Part shown: positions 46,539 to 55,337 of the stretch, piece after piece
Numbering within the stretch: the stretch's first letter is position 1
Layout of the letters: each line of letters opens with the position of its first letter
Assembly (NCBI RefSeq): GCF_023554255.2
Contig: NZ_JAMJWD020000003.1
Span: 310,001-374,000, forward strand
Origin: Phyllobacterium sp. 21LDTY02-6
GTDB taxonomy: Bacteria; Pseudomonadota; Alphaproteobacteria; Rhizobiales; Rhizobiaceae
DNA length: 64,000 bases
Direction: 5' to 3'
The notes under the pieces: generated by a model
Databases searched by the model: none
Told to the model about the DNA's origin: nothing
The model's input: the letters and a program-made list of their open reading frames with translations, nothing else
Made by a program: the position numbers and the translations under genes

Positions 46539-47789
46539 ATGTCGCTTAAAAAGCGCATCGAGAGGAAAACATCGGTGTTGCAGAATAAAAACGTATCGGC
46601 TGTCGGCATTACTTCCGATGCCAAAATCTCCCATCATGCGAAGCAATTGTCAAAGCAATTGCAGCTGCTGCGGGAGCGCCTGTTCCCGCCTTCATCCGAG
46701 AAAGCGCTGAAGACATTCAGCTCCGGGGAGGCGGCGCAGCTCGTCGGCGTATCGGATGGTTATCTTCGCCAGCTATCGCTCGACGGCAAGGGACCTGCGC
46801 CCGACATTTCCCAAACCGGGCGGCGTTCCTACACGCTCGGCCAGATCCACGAACTGCGCCAGCACATGGCGGCGATCAAGCCCAAGGACGCCCTCACCTA
46901 TCTGCCATGGCGCAAGCATGGCGAGAAGCTGCAGACCATCGCCGTCGCCAACTTCAAAGGCGGCTCGGCGAAAACGACGACCTCGATCTATCTGGCGCAA
47001 TATCTGGTGTTGCAGGGCTACCGCGTGCTTGCCGTCGATCTTGACCCGCAGGCCTCGCTGACATCGATGCTTGGTGTACAGCCTGAATTCGACCTGGCGG
47101 AAGGCGACACGCTTTATGGCGCCATTCGCTACGATGACAAACGCCGCCCGCTGCGCGACATTATCCGCAAGACCTATTTTACCGGGCTCGACCTGGTGCC
47201 GGGCAATCTGGAGCTCATGGAGTTCGAGCATGAGACGCCTCGCGCCCTCATCGAGCGAAAGACGGCCCAGGGCGAGATTTTCTTCAAGCGCGTCGGCTCG
47301 GCCATTGCCGAAGTCGAGGCGGACTATGATGTCGTCATCATCGATTGCCCGCCGCAACTCGGCTATCTGACACTCGGCGCGGTGTGCGCAGCGACTTCGC
47401 TGCTGATCACCATTCATCCGCAAATGGTGGACGTCGCATCGATGAGCCAGTTCCTGCTGATGACCTCCGATCTTCTTTCAGTCGTAAGGAAGGCCGGCGG
47501 CGACCTGAACCATGATTTCATTCGCTATGTCATAACAAGGCACGAGCCGTTCGATGGGCCGCAGGGGCAGATCGTGGCCCTGCTGCGAAGTCTGTTCCGC
47601 GAAGAAGTCCTGGCCGCGACCGTCGTTAAATCGACGGCCATCGCCGATGCCGGCCTGACCAAACAGACACTCTACGAGATCGAACGCGGCCAGGTTCGCC
47701 GCACGACCTATGACCGCGCGATCGAATCGCTGGATGCGGTGAATGGCGAGATCCTCGAAAGCATGAAGATTGCGTGGGGCAGGGTATGA
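46539..47789 (+). CDS. repA: Plasmid partitioning protein RepA (ParA-type ATPase)
   Basis: A 416-residue ParA-family ATPase for replicon segregation and autorepression of the operon. An N-terminal helix-turn-helix region (SSGEAAQLVGVSDGYLRQLS, about residues 66-85) precedes the deviant Walker A KGGSAKTTTS, the AVDLDPQASLT motif A' and VVIIDCPPQLG Walker B. The start is the ATG at 46539; an upstream in-frame TTG at 46533 is unlikely. Its stop overlaps repB by four bases. Confidence 0.95.
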   Translation: MSLKKRIERKTSVLQNKNVSAVGITSDAKISHHAKQLSKQLQLLRERLFPPSSEKALKTFSSGEAAQLVGVSDGYLRQLSLDGKGPAPDISQTGRRSYTLGQIHELRQHMAAIKPKDALTYLPWRKHGEKLQTIAVANFKGGSAKTTTSIYLAQYLVLQGYRVLAVDLDPQASLTSMLGVQPEFDLAEGDTLYGAIRYDDKRRPLRDIIRKTYFTGLDLVPGNLELMEFEHETPRALIERKTAQGEIFFKRVGSAIAEVEADYDVVIIDCPPQLGYLTLGAVCAATSLLITIHPQMVDVASMSQFLLMTSDLLSVVRKAGGDLNHDFIRYVITRHEPFDGPQGQIVALLRSLFREEVLAATVVKSTAIADAGLTKQTLYEIERGQVRRTTYDRAIESLDAVNGEILESMKIAWGRV

Positions 47790-48787
47790 GCAGACGCGAT
47801 AAATTGACCGGCATTTTTGCCGATACAAGCCGAGAGTTGGCCGCGGCCAACTCGCTCGATGCCGAAGAGGCCAATGATCGCAGCCGCGTTCTTGCCGGGC
47901 CCGTTCGCACGATGGGGCTGGCGCTCGACCGGCTGGACCAGGAAGCGCGCGACCTGCAGGCAGCACTTCAATCGGGCGATACGGTCGTCGAACTCGATCC
48001 GGAGCTGATCGAGATATCGTTCGTACGCGACAGGCTGGATGAAGCCGTTACGGAAGACGACCCGCTGGTGCAATCGATCGCCGAGAACGGGCAGGAGGTT
48101 CCGATCCTCGTGCGCCAGCACCCGGAGCTCAATGGCCGCTACCAGGTGGCCTATGGTCACCGCCGCCTCATCGCCGTTCGGCTGCTGGGGCGGAAAGTGC
48201 GTGCGGTCGTCCGGCCCCTCACCGATGCACAGCTAGTCGTCGCGCAGGGTATCGAGAATACGGCGCGCAAGGACCTGTCCTACATCGAGCGCGCTTTGTT
48301 CGCGCTCAGCCTCGAGGCGAAAGGCTTTGGTCGCGACGTGATCATGCAGGCGCTCAACACCGACAAGACGGAGCTATCCAAGCTTCTATCGGTGGCGCGG
48401 GCGATCCCCGCTGATCTTGTGCGCGCGATTGGACCGGCACCTTCCATCGGCAGGCGCAAATGGATGGAGCTATCCGAAAAGATCGCCGATGAACAGCATC
48501 TCGACCGGCTGCGAAAAGCTGCCGCTTCCGAGCAGTTCATGGCGTTGGCATCGGATGATCGCTTCGCATTCATGCTGGCCAAGCTTGCACAGCAGCCGAA
48601 GGGCAGTAGCGAAGTCACCCAGTGGCATACGCGCGACGGCAAGCTGACGGCCAGGATCAAGAACACCGGGAAAGCCTATTCGCTTTCCCTCAAGGCAACC
48701 GCAGCCACGGTCGGCTTCGGGACATTTCTGTCAGGCAAGCTGGATGAAATCTATGCTGAATGGCAGGCCCAGAATACCAAGGAGTAA
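47786..48787 (+). CDS. repB: Plasmid partitioning protein RepB (ParB-type)
   Basis: A 333-residue centromere-binding protein. The ParB/Spo0J core is visible at about residues 70-170 (NGQEVPILVRQHP, YQVAYGHRRLIAVRLLGRKVRA, ENTARKDLSYIERALFA) and is followed by a helix-turn-helix and a C-terminal dimerisation part. Codons near 15-21 double as a parS palindrome identical to the one upstream of repA. ATG at 47786 overlaps the repA stop. Confidence 0.95.
   Translation: MSRRDKLTGIFADTSRELAAANSLDAEEANDRSRVLAGPVRTMGLALDRLDQEARDLQAALQSGDTVVELDPELIEISFVRDRLDEAVTEDDPLVQSIAENGQEVPILVRQHPELNGRYQVAYGHRRLIAVRLLGRKVRAVVRPLTDAQLVVAQGIENTARKDLSYIERALFALSLEAKGFGRDVIMQALNTDKTELSKLLSVARAIPADLVRAIGPAPSIGRRKWMELSEKIADEQHLDRLRKAAASEQFMALASDDRFAFMLAKLAQQPKGSSEVTQWHTRDGKLTARIKNTGKAYSLSLKATAATVGFGTFLSGKLDEIYAEWQAQNTKE
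47836..47851. promoter_or_regulatory. parS: parS-type centromere site 2, inside repB
   Basis: Same 16-bp palindrome GTTGGCCGCGGCCAAC as at 46442-46457, embedded in the 5' coding part of repB. Two identical sites bracket repA. Confidence 0.85.
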
Positions 48788-48797
48788 CGCAGCAAAA

Positions 48798-48848
48798 GAA
48801 AAAGGCCCCCAAACGTTTCCGTCGTGGAAGCCTCTCTCATCTCTCAGC
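48798..48848 (-). ncRNA. repB-repC counter-transcribed RNA (incompatibility RNA)
   Basis: On the minus strand a promoter with TTGACA (48878-48883) and GATTCT (48855-48860), spaced exactly 17 bp, faces into the repB-repC gap. The transcript would start near 48848 and end at an AGGC...GCCT / TTCC...GGAA stem-loop followed by five U (48799-48803). This matches position and layout of the small antisense RNA that limits repC translation in repABC replicons. The sequence CTCGAATCACTGTCAAG resembles that conserved region. Confidence 0.82.
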
Positions 48849-48944
48849 AAGTTGAGAATCGCATTTCCTCGAATCACTGTCAAGAGTTTATGGCACCGTT
48901 TCGGTGGTTGAATATCTTTTGCCTCATTGAAAGGTGAAAGAACG

Positions 48945-50168
48945 ATGCTTGAAAGTCATATAACGACGCCCTTTGGGCGGCGGACGATGACGCTTGGCCA
49001 TCTCCAGGCACAAGCGCAGGCGCGCGCACATACCGATGATACCGCCGTCGACAAGTGGCAGGTCTATCGTTGGCTCTGCGAAGGCAAGGAGGCGTTGGAG
49101 GTTAGCGATCGTTCACTGGCCGTGCTCAGCGCTCTGTTATCCTTCCTGCCCCAGACCGAACTCTCGTCCAAGGAGCCGTTGATCGTCTTTCCGTCCAATG
49201 CGCAACTATCGCTCCGGGCGCACGGCATGGCAGGTGCAACATTGCGCCGGCATCTCGCGGCGCTACTCGAGCTTGGCCTGATTACCCGCAAGGACAGCCC
49301 CAATGGCAAACGATATTCGCGCAAGGGCAGGGGAGGCGAGATCGTCGAGGCCTTCGGGTTCTCGCTGGCGCCGCTGCTCGCGCGGGCCGATGAGTTCAAG
49401 CGCGCGGCTGCGAAAGTCCAGGCCGAACGGATGGCGTTGAAGCTCCTGCGCGAGCGTGTAAGCCTGCATCGACGCGACATTGCCAAACTCATCGATGTCG
49501 CACACCGCGAGACATTCGCCGGCGACTGGACCATGTTGAACGCCCGGCTTCGCGCCATTGTCGAGGCAATCCCTCGCCGCGCCGAGATAGGACAGCTCCA
49601 ACATATTCTGGAGGCCTTGGAGGCCCTGCAGGCCGAAGTCACTATCCTGTTGGAAAAGAACATCAATGATCGGATTCCGAGCACCAATGACCGTCAGAAT
49701 GAGCGGCAGCAACAGAGTCTCGAATCAGAATCTCAAATAAAAGAACGTCCGCTGAGCGTTGCGGCAAATGTCGATGCCAACCACGACAAGCCAGCGCCGG
49801 TGGAGAAGCCCCTGCATCAGGCGTTTTCGCTCGATACGGTCATGAGAGCCTGTCCCGAAATCGCCGACTATTCGCTCCGTGAGATTACGAACTGGCAGCA
49901 GTTTTACGCTCTTGCAGGTCAGGTCAAAGCCTATCTCGGTATCTCGCCAAAAGCCTATGGAAAGAGCCTGGGGGTGCTCGGGCATCAGAACACGGCGATC
50001 ATAATCGCCTGCATGCTCCAGCGATCGGAAACGATCAAAGCACCGGCAGCCTATTTCCGCAGCCTGATCGAACGGGCGGAGCGCGGAAAATTCTCGGTTG
50101 AGCCCATGCTGACGGCCGCTTTGCACGGAAAAACCCATGATCTGGAGTTTGTGGCACTTTGTTCATGA
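48945..50168 (+). CDS. repC: Replication initiator RepC
   Basis: A 407-residue initiator required for replication; in this family the origin lies within the repC coding sequence itself. The N terminus TTPFGRRTMTLGHLQAQAQA and the winged-helix-like middle part (AHGMAGATLRRHLAALLELG, RKDSPNGKRYSRKG) are characteristic, as is the C-terminal LGVLGHQNTAIIIACMLQR. ATG at 48945 has AAAGGTGAAAG upstream; an in-frame start at 48927 is less likely. Expression is presumably limited by the antisense RNA in its leader. Confidence 0.95.
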   Translation: MLESHITTPFGRRTMTLGHLQAQAQARAHTDDTAVDKWQVYRWLCEGKEALEVSDRSLAVLSALLSFLPQTELSSKEPLIVFPSNAQLSLRAHGMAGATLRRHLAALLELGLITRKDSPNGKRYSRKGRGGEIVEAFGFSLAPLLARADEFKRAAAKVQAERMALKLLRERVSLHRRDIAKLIDVAHRETFAGDWTMLNARLRAIVEAIPRRAEIGQLQHILEALEALQAEVTILLEKNINDRIPSTNDRQNERQQQSLESESQIKERPLSVAANVDANHDKPAPVEKPLHQAFSLDTVMRACPEIADYSLREITNWQQFYALAGQVKAYLGISPKAYGKSLGVLGHQNTAIIIACMLQRSETIKAPAAYFRSLIERAERGKFSVEPMLTAALHGKTHDLEFVALCS

Positions 50169-50293
50169 GCTTGGAGCGTGATCAGCATTGCCGTACAACG
50201 AAAGCTAATCGCGTGTTAAGTTCCGTATCGGAGCAGAAACGTAGACGGGGCCAGCCGCGGCCGAGCGCATCGAGTTCGAGGGGTCGGCAGAAG

Positions 50294-50665
50294 CTAGCAG
50301 GGCGTCGGCTGGTATCCGCCATCGGCCGCCTGTATTCGCTGGCCCCAATCGCGCATGCTGAGCAGCACCGGAGCCAATGTGCGGCCGAGATCCGTCAGCT
50401 CATATTCAACCTTTGGCGGAACCTCTGGATGGACAATGCGCCGGATAACCCCGTCTGCCTCGAGTTCGCGCAGCTGCAAGGTCATCATTCTTGGCGTTGC
50501 GGCGGCAACGAGGCGGCAAAGCGCGTTGAAGCGCAGCTTGCCTTCGAGCAGATGGAACAGGATCACCGGTTTCCAGATCCCGCCAATCACCGAAAGCGTC
50601 GCCTCCACGGCACAGCCGGTCCGGCCTGCCTTGCGTCGCTCGCGTCTGGTGACACTATCTATCAT
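50294..50665 (-). CDS. HxlR-family transcriptional regulator
   Basis: A 123-residue single-domain winged-helix protein: CAVEATLSVIGGIWKPVILFHLLEGKLRFNAL and TPRMMTLQLRELEADGVIRR (given in part) and the C-terminal KVEYELTDLGRTLAPVLLSM are typical of HxlR proteins, which often sense aldehydes, quinones or redox stress. It is divergent from the MDR oxidoreductase gene with a 79-bp intergenic region, so it likely controls that gene and itself. Confidence 0.9.
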   Translation of the reverse strand: MIDSVTRRERRKAGRTGCAVEATLSVIGGIWKPVILFHLLEGKLRFNALCRLVAAATPRMMTLQLRELEADGVIRRIVHPEVPPKVEYELTDLGRTLAPVLLSMRDWGQRIQAADGGYQPTPC

Positions 50666-50744
50666 GATACTACATGCTCTCTTTGTACGTACTTATAATA
50701 CAGGAAGCATAATGTTATTTGCGGTGCCTGAAAAGGAGACTGTC

Positions 50745-51737
50745 ATGAAGCGCTATATCATCAATGGACATGATAACCCCTGGGCAACCCTCGGCGAGGG
50801 CGAGCGCCGCCATCCGGCCAAGGGCGAAGTCGCGGTCGATATACGGGCCGCCTCGCTGAATTACCGCGACCTGATCGTGGCGCAGCGATTTGAGGGTTTC
50901 GTTCCGGTGTCGGACGGCTCTGGCGTGATTTCGGCGGTAGGAGAGGGTGTCGAGACGCTTTCGGTCGGTGACCGGGTCGTCATCGGCTTCATGCCGGGTT
51001 GGGTCGAGGGCAATATCACCGAGGCGCGCAAGGCGGGCAGCCTGGGTGCACCCGGCGTGGATGGCGTCCTTGCCGAAAGCATCGTCGTGCCGGCAACCGG
51101 CGTCGTTCGAATTCCGGACTCGATGACGTTCGAGGAAGCCTCGACCCTGCCTTGTGCAGGCGTGACGGCGTGGGCCGCTTTGTTCGAACGGCGGCCGGTA
51201 CAGCCCGGCGAAACGGTGCTGCTGCTTGGAACCGGTGGCGTTTCCATATTCGCGCTTCAACTGGCGAAGAAGGCCGGTGCCCGTGTGATCATCACATCGA
51301 GTTCGGATGAGAAGCTTGAGCGGGCTCGTGCCCTCGGTGCTGACGAGATCATCAATTACCGCCAGCGGCCGGATTGGGAAAACGAAGTGCTCCGGCTCAC
51401 CGACGGTAAGGGTGCGGACCTCGCCGTCGAGGTTTCAGGGCCGCAGACGCTTAACCAGACCCTGAAGGCGACCCGTTTCGATGGCCGGATATCCCTGATG
51501 GGCGTACTGACCGGGTTCGACGGCAAGATCGACACCGCCACCATTCTTGAGAAGCGGATTACGCTTCAGGGGATTTATGTCGGTCCGGTCGCGGCCCTGC
51601 AAATGCTGGTCAAGGCGGGCATCCGGCCACAGATCGACAAGGTCTTCGGCTTCGACGAGGCGAACCTCGCCTATGACGCGCTCCGCGACGCCAACCATTT
51701 CGGCAAGCTGGTCGTCGAGGTCAGCCGACAGGGCTAG
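50745..51737 (+). CDS. Zinc-independent MDR oxidoreductase
   Basis: A 330-residue medium-chain dehydrogenase/reductase. The GroES-like part has NYRDLIVAQ and DGSGVISAVGEGV, and the Rossmann part has LLLGTGGVSIFALQLAKKAGA and SSSDEKLERARALGADEIINY. Zinc ligands of classical alcohol dehydrogenases are lacking, which points to a quinone-oxidoreductase or enoyl-reductase-like NAD(P)H enzyme. AAAGGAGA precedes the ATG at 50745. It is paired with the divergent HxlR regulator, a frequent arrangement for electrophile detoxification (inference). Confidence 0.87.
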   Translation: MKRYIINGHDNPWATLGEGERRHPAKGEVAVDIRAASLNYRDLIVAQRFEGFVPVSDGSGVISAVGEGVETLSVGDRVVIGFMPGWVEGNITEARKAGSLGAPGVDGVLAESIVVPATGVVRIPDSMTFEEASTLPCAGVTAWAALFERRPVQPGETVLLLGTGGVSIFALQLAKKAGARVIITSSSDEKLERARALGADEIINYRQRPDWENEVLRLTDGKGADLAVEVSGPQTLNQTLKATRFDGRISLMGVLTGFDGKIDTATILEKRITLQGIYVGPVAALQMLVKAGIRPQIDKVFGFDEANLAYDALRDANHFGKLVVEVSRQG

Positions 51738-51771
51738 CGGCAAAGCCGCTTTTCCGATGGTCCATGGCGAT

Positions 51772-52803
51772 CTATGCGGCGGAACGTGTTTCCTGGAGCG
51801 GCGCCTCCGACAATTTGCCGCCAAGCTCCAGAACGCGCTTGACCGCATAGGCCGGGTCGATGACGCTTTCGGGAACATAGAGGCCTGGTGCCAGTGGCGG
51901 TGCGCCCGCCAGGCCAAGCAGGCGCTCCAGCCCGAGCGTCACGCCGAGTGCGGTCAGCCCCGAAGCGCCTTGCGATGTCTCTATATCCACCCGCATCTGC
52001 CCGGTCCGGCCATCCTTCAGCACGCCTTCGATCACGATGATCATTTCGTGCGCGGCCGGGCCTCCGGCTTTCCTCGCCGCCGTCATGGCCGATCCGAAGT
52101 CGAACCGGACGGACTGCGCGTCGGTAATGGCGGCAAGATCCACCGTATCAAGCACCGACATCGCCTGGACTTCGACCGTTTCGCCCGCCGCGGTAACGAC
52201 CTTGCGGGTTGATCGGGGCTCGGCCACCCATTGCCACCGGCCCTCGCGAAGCATCAGCGGGCGCGGCGAATTGAGCATGATCTGTTCGACGTCGCTGGTA
52301 GCCATGGGACCAGCCGGTTCATCGGGGTCCATGATGACCGTCACCTCGATGGAGTGCACCTGCTCGAACTTCCGGGCGTAATGGAGCGTCGCAAGGCTGG
52401 TGACGCCTGACGCCCATTGGCCAGCCAGCAGCATCGGCACCGTTGGCGGCCGCAAGATGTGCCGTGCCACCGCCGGTGCGATCTCGAAGGCGCCATCGGC
52501 CATGCTGAGATAGGGGATCGATGCGGCCTCGGCGAGCCGAAGCGGGTTCAGCGTGTTTTCCTTGACGAGCGCAACAACCGCACCGAACGGCCTTGCTGGA
52601 AGGCCAAGGTCGGGCCTCGTCAGGTCGACGGTGAGGAATTCGGCATTGCCGGCTCGCTCAGCAACCTCTCGGCCACGCACCGCATCGCGCGCCGCGATCG
52701 CAAGCGGAAGGTCGGGGTGAAGCCGGCGGATATGCTCGACCACCTTGCTGCCGACCATGCCGGTGCCGCCAATCAGGAGAATAGGGGAGATGCTCTTTGC
52801 CAT
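51772..52803 (-). CDS. Saccharopine dehydrogenase-like NAD(P)-binding protein
   Basis: A 343-residue protein with the N-terminal fold ILLIGGTGMVGSKVVEHIRR and the AIAARD strand after it, as in the saccharopine dehydrogenase-like NADP-binding family. No substrate can be assigned. It converges with the MDR gene (34 bp apart). Two adjacent TTACTnnnAGTAA palindromes (52832-52858) lie 29-55 bp upstream of its ATG. Confidence 0.72.
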   Translation of the reverse strand: MAKSISPILLIGGTGMVGSKVVEHIRRLHPDLPLAIAARDAVRGREVAERAGNAEFLTVDLTRPDLGLPARPFGAVVALVKENTLNPLRLAEAASIPYLSMADGAFEIAPAVARHILRPPTVPMLLAGQWASGVTSLATLHYARKFEQVHSIEVTVIMDPDEPAGPMATSDVEQIMLNSPRPLMLREGRWQWVAEPRSTRKVVTAAGETVEVQAMSVLDTVDLAAITDAQSVRFDFGSAMTAARKAGGPAAHEMIIVIEGVLKDGRTGQMRVDIETSQGASGLTALGVTLGLERLLGLAGAPPLAPGLYVPESVIDPAYAVKRVLELGGKLSEAPLQETRSAA

Positions 52804-52831
52804 GATCTTCGATACCTCGTTCCGTGGTTTG

Positions 52832-52858
52832 TTACTAACAGTAAGTTACTAATAGTAA
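52832..52858. promoter_or_regulatory. Tandem TTACT-N3-AGTAA operator-like palindromes
   Basis: TTACTAACAGTAA (52832-52844) and TTACTAATAGTAA (52846-52858) are two perfect inverted repeats with a 14-bp period, directly upstream of the saccharopine-dehydrogenase-like gene. The cognate regulator is not obvious; nearest are the HxlR and AraC proteins. Confidence 0.65.
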
Positions 52859-52935
52859 TATCGTGGCGGCGAGTCAATGGCGGCGGGCCTCCATGTTTGC
52901 GAACTGGGGCGAGTATTCGGGAAATGCACGGATCG

Positions 52936-53886
52936 TCAGGACTTCAGACTGGCCTTGGCCCTGCTGCCGGGCGCAATCATCGACTGGGCGCGGATTCGGG
53001 CGGCGTTCCGATAGGATCGTGGCGTCAGACCGGTTTCCGTCCTGAAATAGCGGTTGAAGTTGGAGAGATTGTTGAAGCCCGCCTCGAAACAGATGTCGGT
53101 GATCGACATTTCTGTTTCCGCCAGCAATGTGCGGGCGCGCCAGACCCGCACCGAGCGGCTGTAAGCCGAAAAGTTCATGCCCGTGAGCCGGCGGAATGCA
53201 CGGGAGAACGCCGAGGGCGCGAGGCCCACCAGCTTCGCCACTTCGTGCATCTGCGCGCCGGGGCTAGACTGCATGATCTGGATCGCGTGGTCGATCCTGC
53301 GGTGGCGCCTGTCGGCCAACTGGTTGTAGACCGAGATGAAATGTTCACTGGCCAGAAGCCGCTTTTGCGGAGCAGCCTCGATGTCATTGAGGATTTCGAT
53401 GAACAGGCCGAGCCCGCCACCGGCCTCTCGCGCGTGAAGATCGAGTATCTTGCTGCCGATATCGAATGCCGCCGGGCCCATGATCTCGATGCCGCGATCG
53501 GCAAGCGGCTTCAGGCGGTGGAGTACGTCGAATTCCGGACAGACCGCGCGTACGCCCATCAGCGCCTCGGCATCGAATTGCAGCACCAGATCGCGCCCCG
53601 GCAGATGCGGCGCGCCCGGCGTGATCCAGTTATGCGGCAGATTGGTGCCCGTCAGCATCAGGTGGCCTGGCTTGAACGGACCGATATAGTCGCCGACATA
53701 GGCGAAGCCCTGCGCGTCGGGGATGAAGTGGATTTCCCACTCCGGATGATAGTTCCAGATACAGATCGGGTTCGGATAGTCGTCGCGGCGGATGAGGTAG
53801 GACATGCCGCCGGGCAGGACGATCTGTTCCCGGGTGGCGGTGAACGTGTCTGCTACCGACAGAGGAAAATCTGATGCAATTGACAT
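52936..53886 (-). CDS. AraC-family transcriptional regulator
   Basis: A 316-residue activator with an N-terminal cupin-like sensor (WEIHFIPDAQGFAYVGDYIG, LPHNWITPG) and two C-terminal helix-turn-helices (MHEVAKLVGLAPSAFSRAFR and ITDICFEAGFNNLSNFNRYF followed by GLTPRSYR). It is divergent from the sugar ABC operon at 54.0 kb and is the likely activator of that operon, responding to a sugar or polyol (inference). Confidence 0.92.
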   Translation of the reverse strand: MSIASDFPLSVADTFTATREQIVLPGGMSYLIRRDDYPNPICIWNYHPEWEIHFIPDAQGFAYVGDYIGPFKPGHLMLTGTNLPHNWITPGAPHLPGRDLVLQFDAEALMGVRAVCPEFDVLHRLKPLADRGIEIMGPAAFDIGSKILDLHAREAGGGLGLFIEILNDIEAAPQKRLLASEHFISVYNQLADRRHRRIDHAIQIMQSSPGAQMHEVAKLVGLAPSAFSRAFRRLTGMNFSAYSRSVRVWRARTLLAETEMSITDICFEAGFNNLSNFNRYFRTETGLTPRSYRNAARIRAQSMIAPGSRAKASLKS

Positions 53887-54018
53887 CTGCTAAGCTGCCA
53901 TCATGGTCATGTATGTCAAAATAGTATCATTTCTGGTTCAAGGGCAAGCTAGTTTCAAGGGCGTATCCGGGCAGAATTGCTCCTGTTGACGGCAGGAGAC
54001 CGTCCGAGGGAGGATATG

Positions 54019-55269
54019 ATGACATTCAACAAGCTTCGCGCCGGTTGCGCGGCAATTGCATTACTTGCGACGTCGAACGCCTTTGCGGCGGCCCAATGCA
54101 GCGACGATCTGCGCGTCCTTGCCCAGCCGCGTGACGGGCTGACACTTCTCGAACAGCATGTCGACGAATTCGAGGAACTGTCCGGTGCCGGCTTCGAGAT
54201 CAGCTATCTCAACGAGAACGACCGCCGCGCGAAGTCGCAGGCCGATGCGTCCACCGTCGGCAGCTTCGACGTCTACTATATCGACGAGGCAAACCTTGCG
54301 CTGTTCGCGTCCTCGGGCTGGATCGTACCGCTCGACGGCTTTTATCCGGTCGAATATGATTATGCCGATTTCGATGCCGGCATGCGGGCGGCTGCGACCT
54401 ACGAGGGCAAGCAGTGGTTCGCCCCGATCCAAGGTGGCGGCGACCTGATGGTCTATCGCACCGACCTTCTGGAGAAGGCTGGAATTGCGCCGCCGAAGAC
54501 CTGGGACGAATACCTCGCCGCAGTGAAAAAACTCCATGATCCCGACAACGGGATCTACGGCACGGCCCTGCGCGGACAGCGCGGTTCGGGCGCAAATGTC
54601 TGGCGCTGGATGCCGTTGTTCAAGGCCAATGGCGGCGAGTGGTTCAAGGACGGCAAACCCGCGTTCAATTCGGATGCGGCGGTCAAGGCTACCGAGGCCT
54701 ATCTCGACCTGTTCAAATATTCCGCGCCCGGAACGCAGACCGGCTCCTGGGACGAGTCCACCGGTGCATTCCGTGCCGGAAAGGTCGCGATCATCATCGA
54801 ATCCGCACCGCTCGGCGGCATGTCGGTCGACAAGGCGCAGAGCCAGGTGGCGGACAAGGTCGCCTTCGCAGTGCCGCCGACGCCGCTGCCGGGCGCCGGC
54901 TATGCCCATGGCTTCGCCATCGCCGCAAAGGCCAACCCGACTGACGAGGAGAAGGCCTGCGCCGGCCTCTTCATCGCCTGGGCGACTTCCAAGGAACAGG
55001 AAGCGCGTCGTCTGGCGGCCGGCCAGCCCGGCGAGTTGACCCGGACCAGCACCTATCAGAGCAAGGAATATGCCGCGACATTCGGCCAGAACCTCGCCGA
55101 TGCCATGGCGCAGACCGGCAGCCGGACCCAGGTGACATTCTGGCAGGACCCGCGCTGGCAGGAACTGGGCAATCAATGGGGCATCATGCTGGAAGAGCTG
55201 ATCACCGGCAGCCGCAAGGACATCAAGGCGACGCTCAATGAACTTGAGGCTTTTGCCGCCAAGCTCTGA
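54019..55269 (+). CDS. Family 1 sugar-binding protein
   Basis: A 416-residue periplasmic protein of the MalE/UgpB-like family. Signal peptide ends at AFAAAQ. Motifs: GSFDVYYIDEANLALFASSGWI (core YIDEANLALFA), PIQGGGDLMVYRTDLLEKAGI, and a C-terminal helical region GIMLEELITGSRKDIKATL. ATGs at 54016 and 54019 follow GGGAGGA; the second has better spacing. First gene of a five-gene importer/dehydrogenase operon divergent from AraC. Confidence 0.9.
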   Translation: MTFNKLRAGCAAIALLATSNAFAAAQCSDDLRVLAQPRDGLTLLEQHVDEFEELSGAGFEISYLNENDRRAKSQADASTVGSFDVYYIDEANLALFASSGWIVPLDGFYPVEYDYADFDAGMRAAATYEGKQWFAPIQGGGDLMVYRTDLLEKAGIAPPKTWDEYLAAVKKLHDPDNGIYGTALRGQRGSGANVWRWMPLFKANGGEWFKDGKPAFNSDAAVKATEAYLDLFKYSAPGTQTGSWDESTGAFRAGKVAIIIESAPLGGMSVDKAQSQVADKVAFAVPPTPLPGAGYAHGFAIAAKANPTDEEKACAGLFIAWATSKEQEARRLAAGQPGELTRTSTYQSKEYAATFGQNLADAMAQTGSRTQVTFWQDPRWQELGNQWGIMLEELITGSRKDIKATLNELEAFAAKL

Positions 55270-55289
55270 CATAATCGAGCCGTGACACA

Positions 55290-55313
55290 TGGCGCGCCGC
55301 CATTGGCGCGCCA
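55290..55313 (+). other. Intercistronic hairpin after sugar-binding-protein gene
   Basis: TGGCGCGCC / GGCGCGCCA, a perfect 9-bp stem with a 6-base loop, in the 68-bp gap before the first permease gene. Followed by AAATATCTT rather than a U-run. Confidence 0.65.
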
Positions 55314-55337
55314 AATATCTTGAGTTGAGGATCCACC

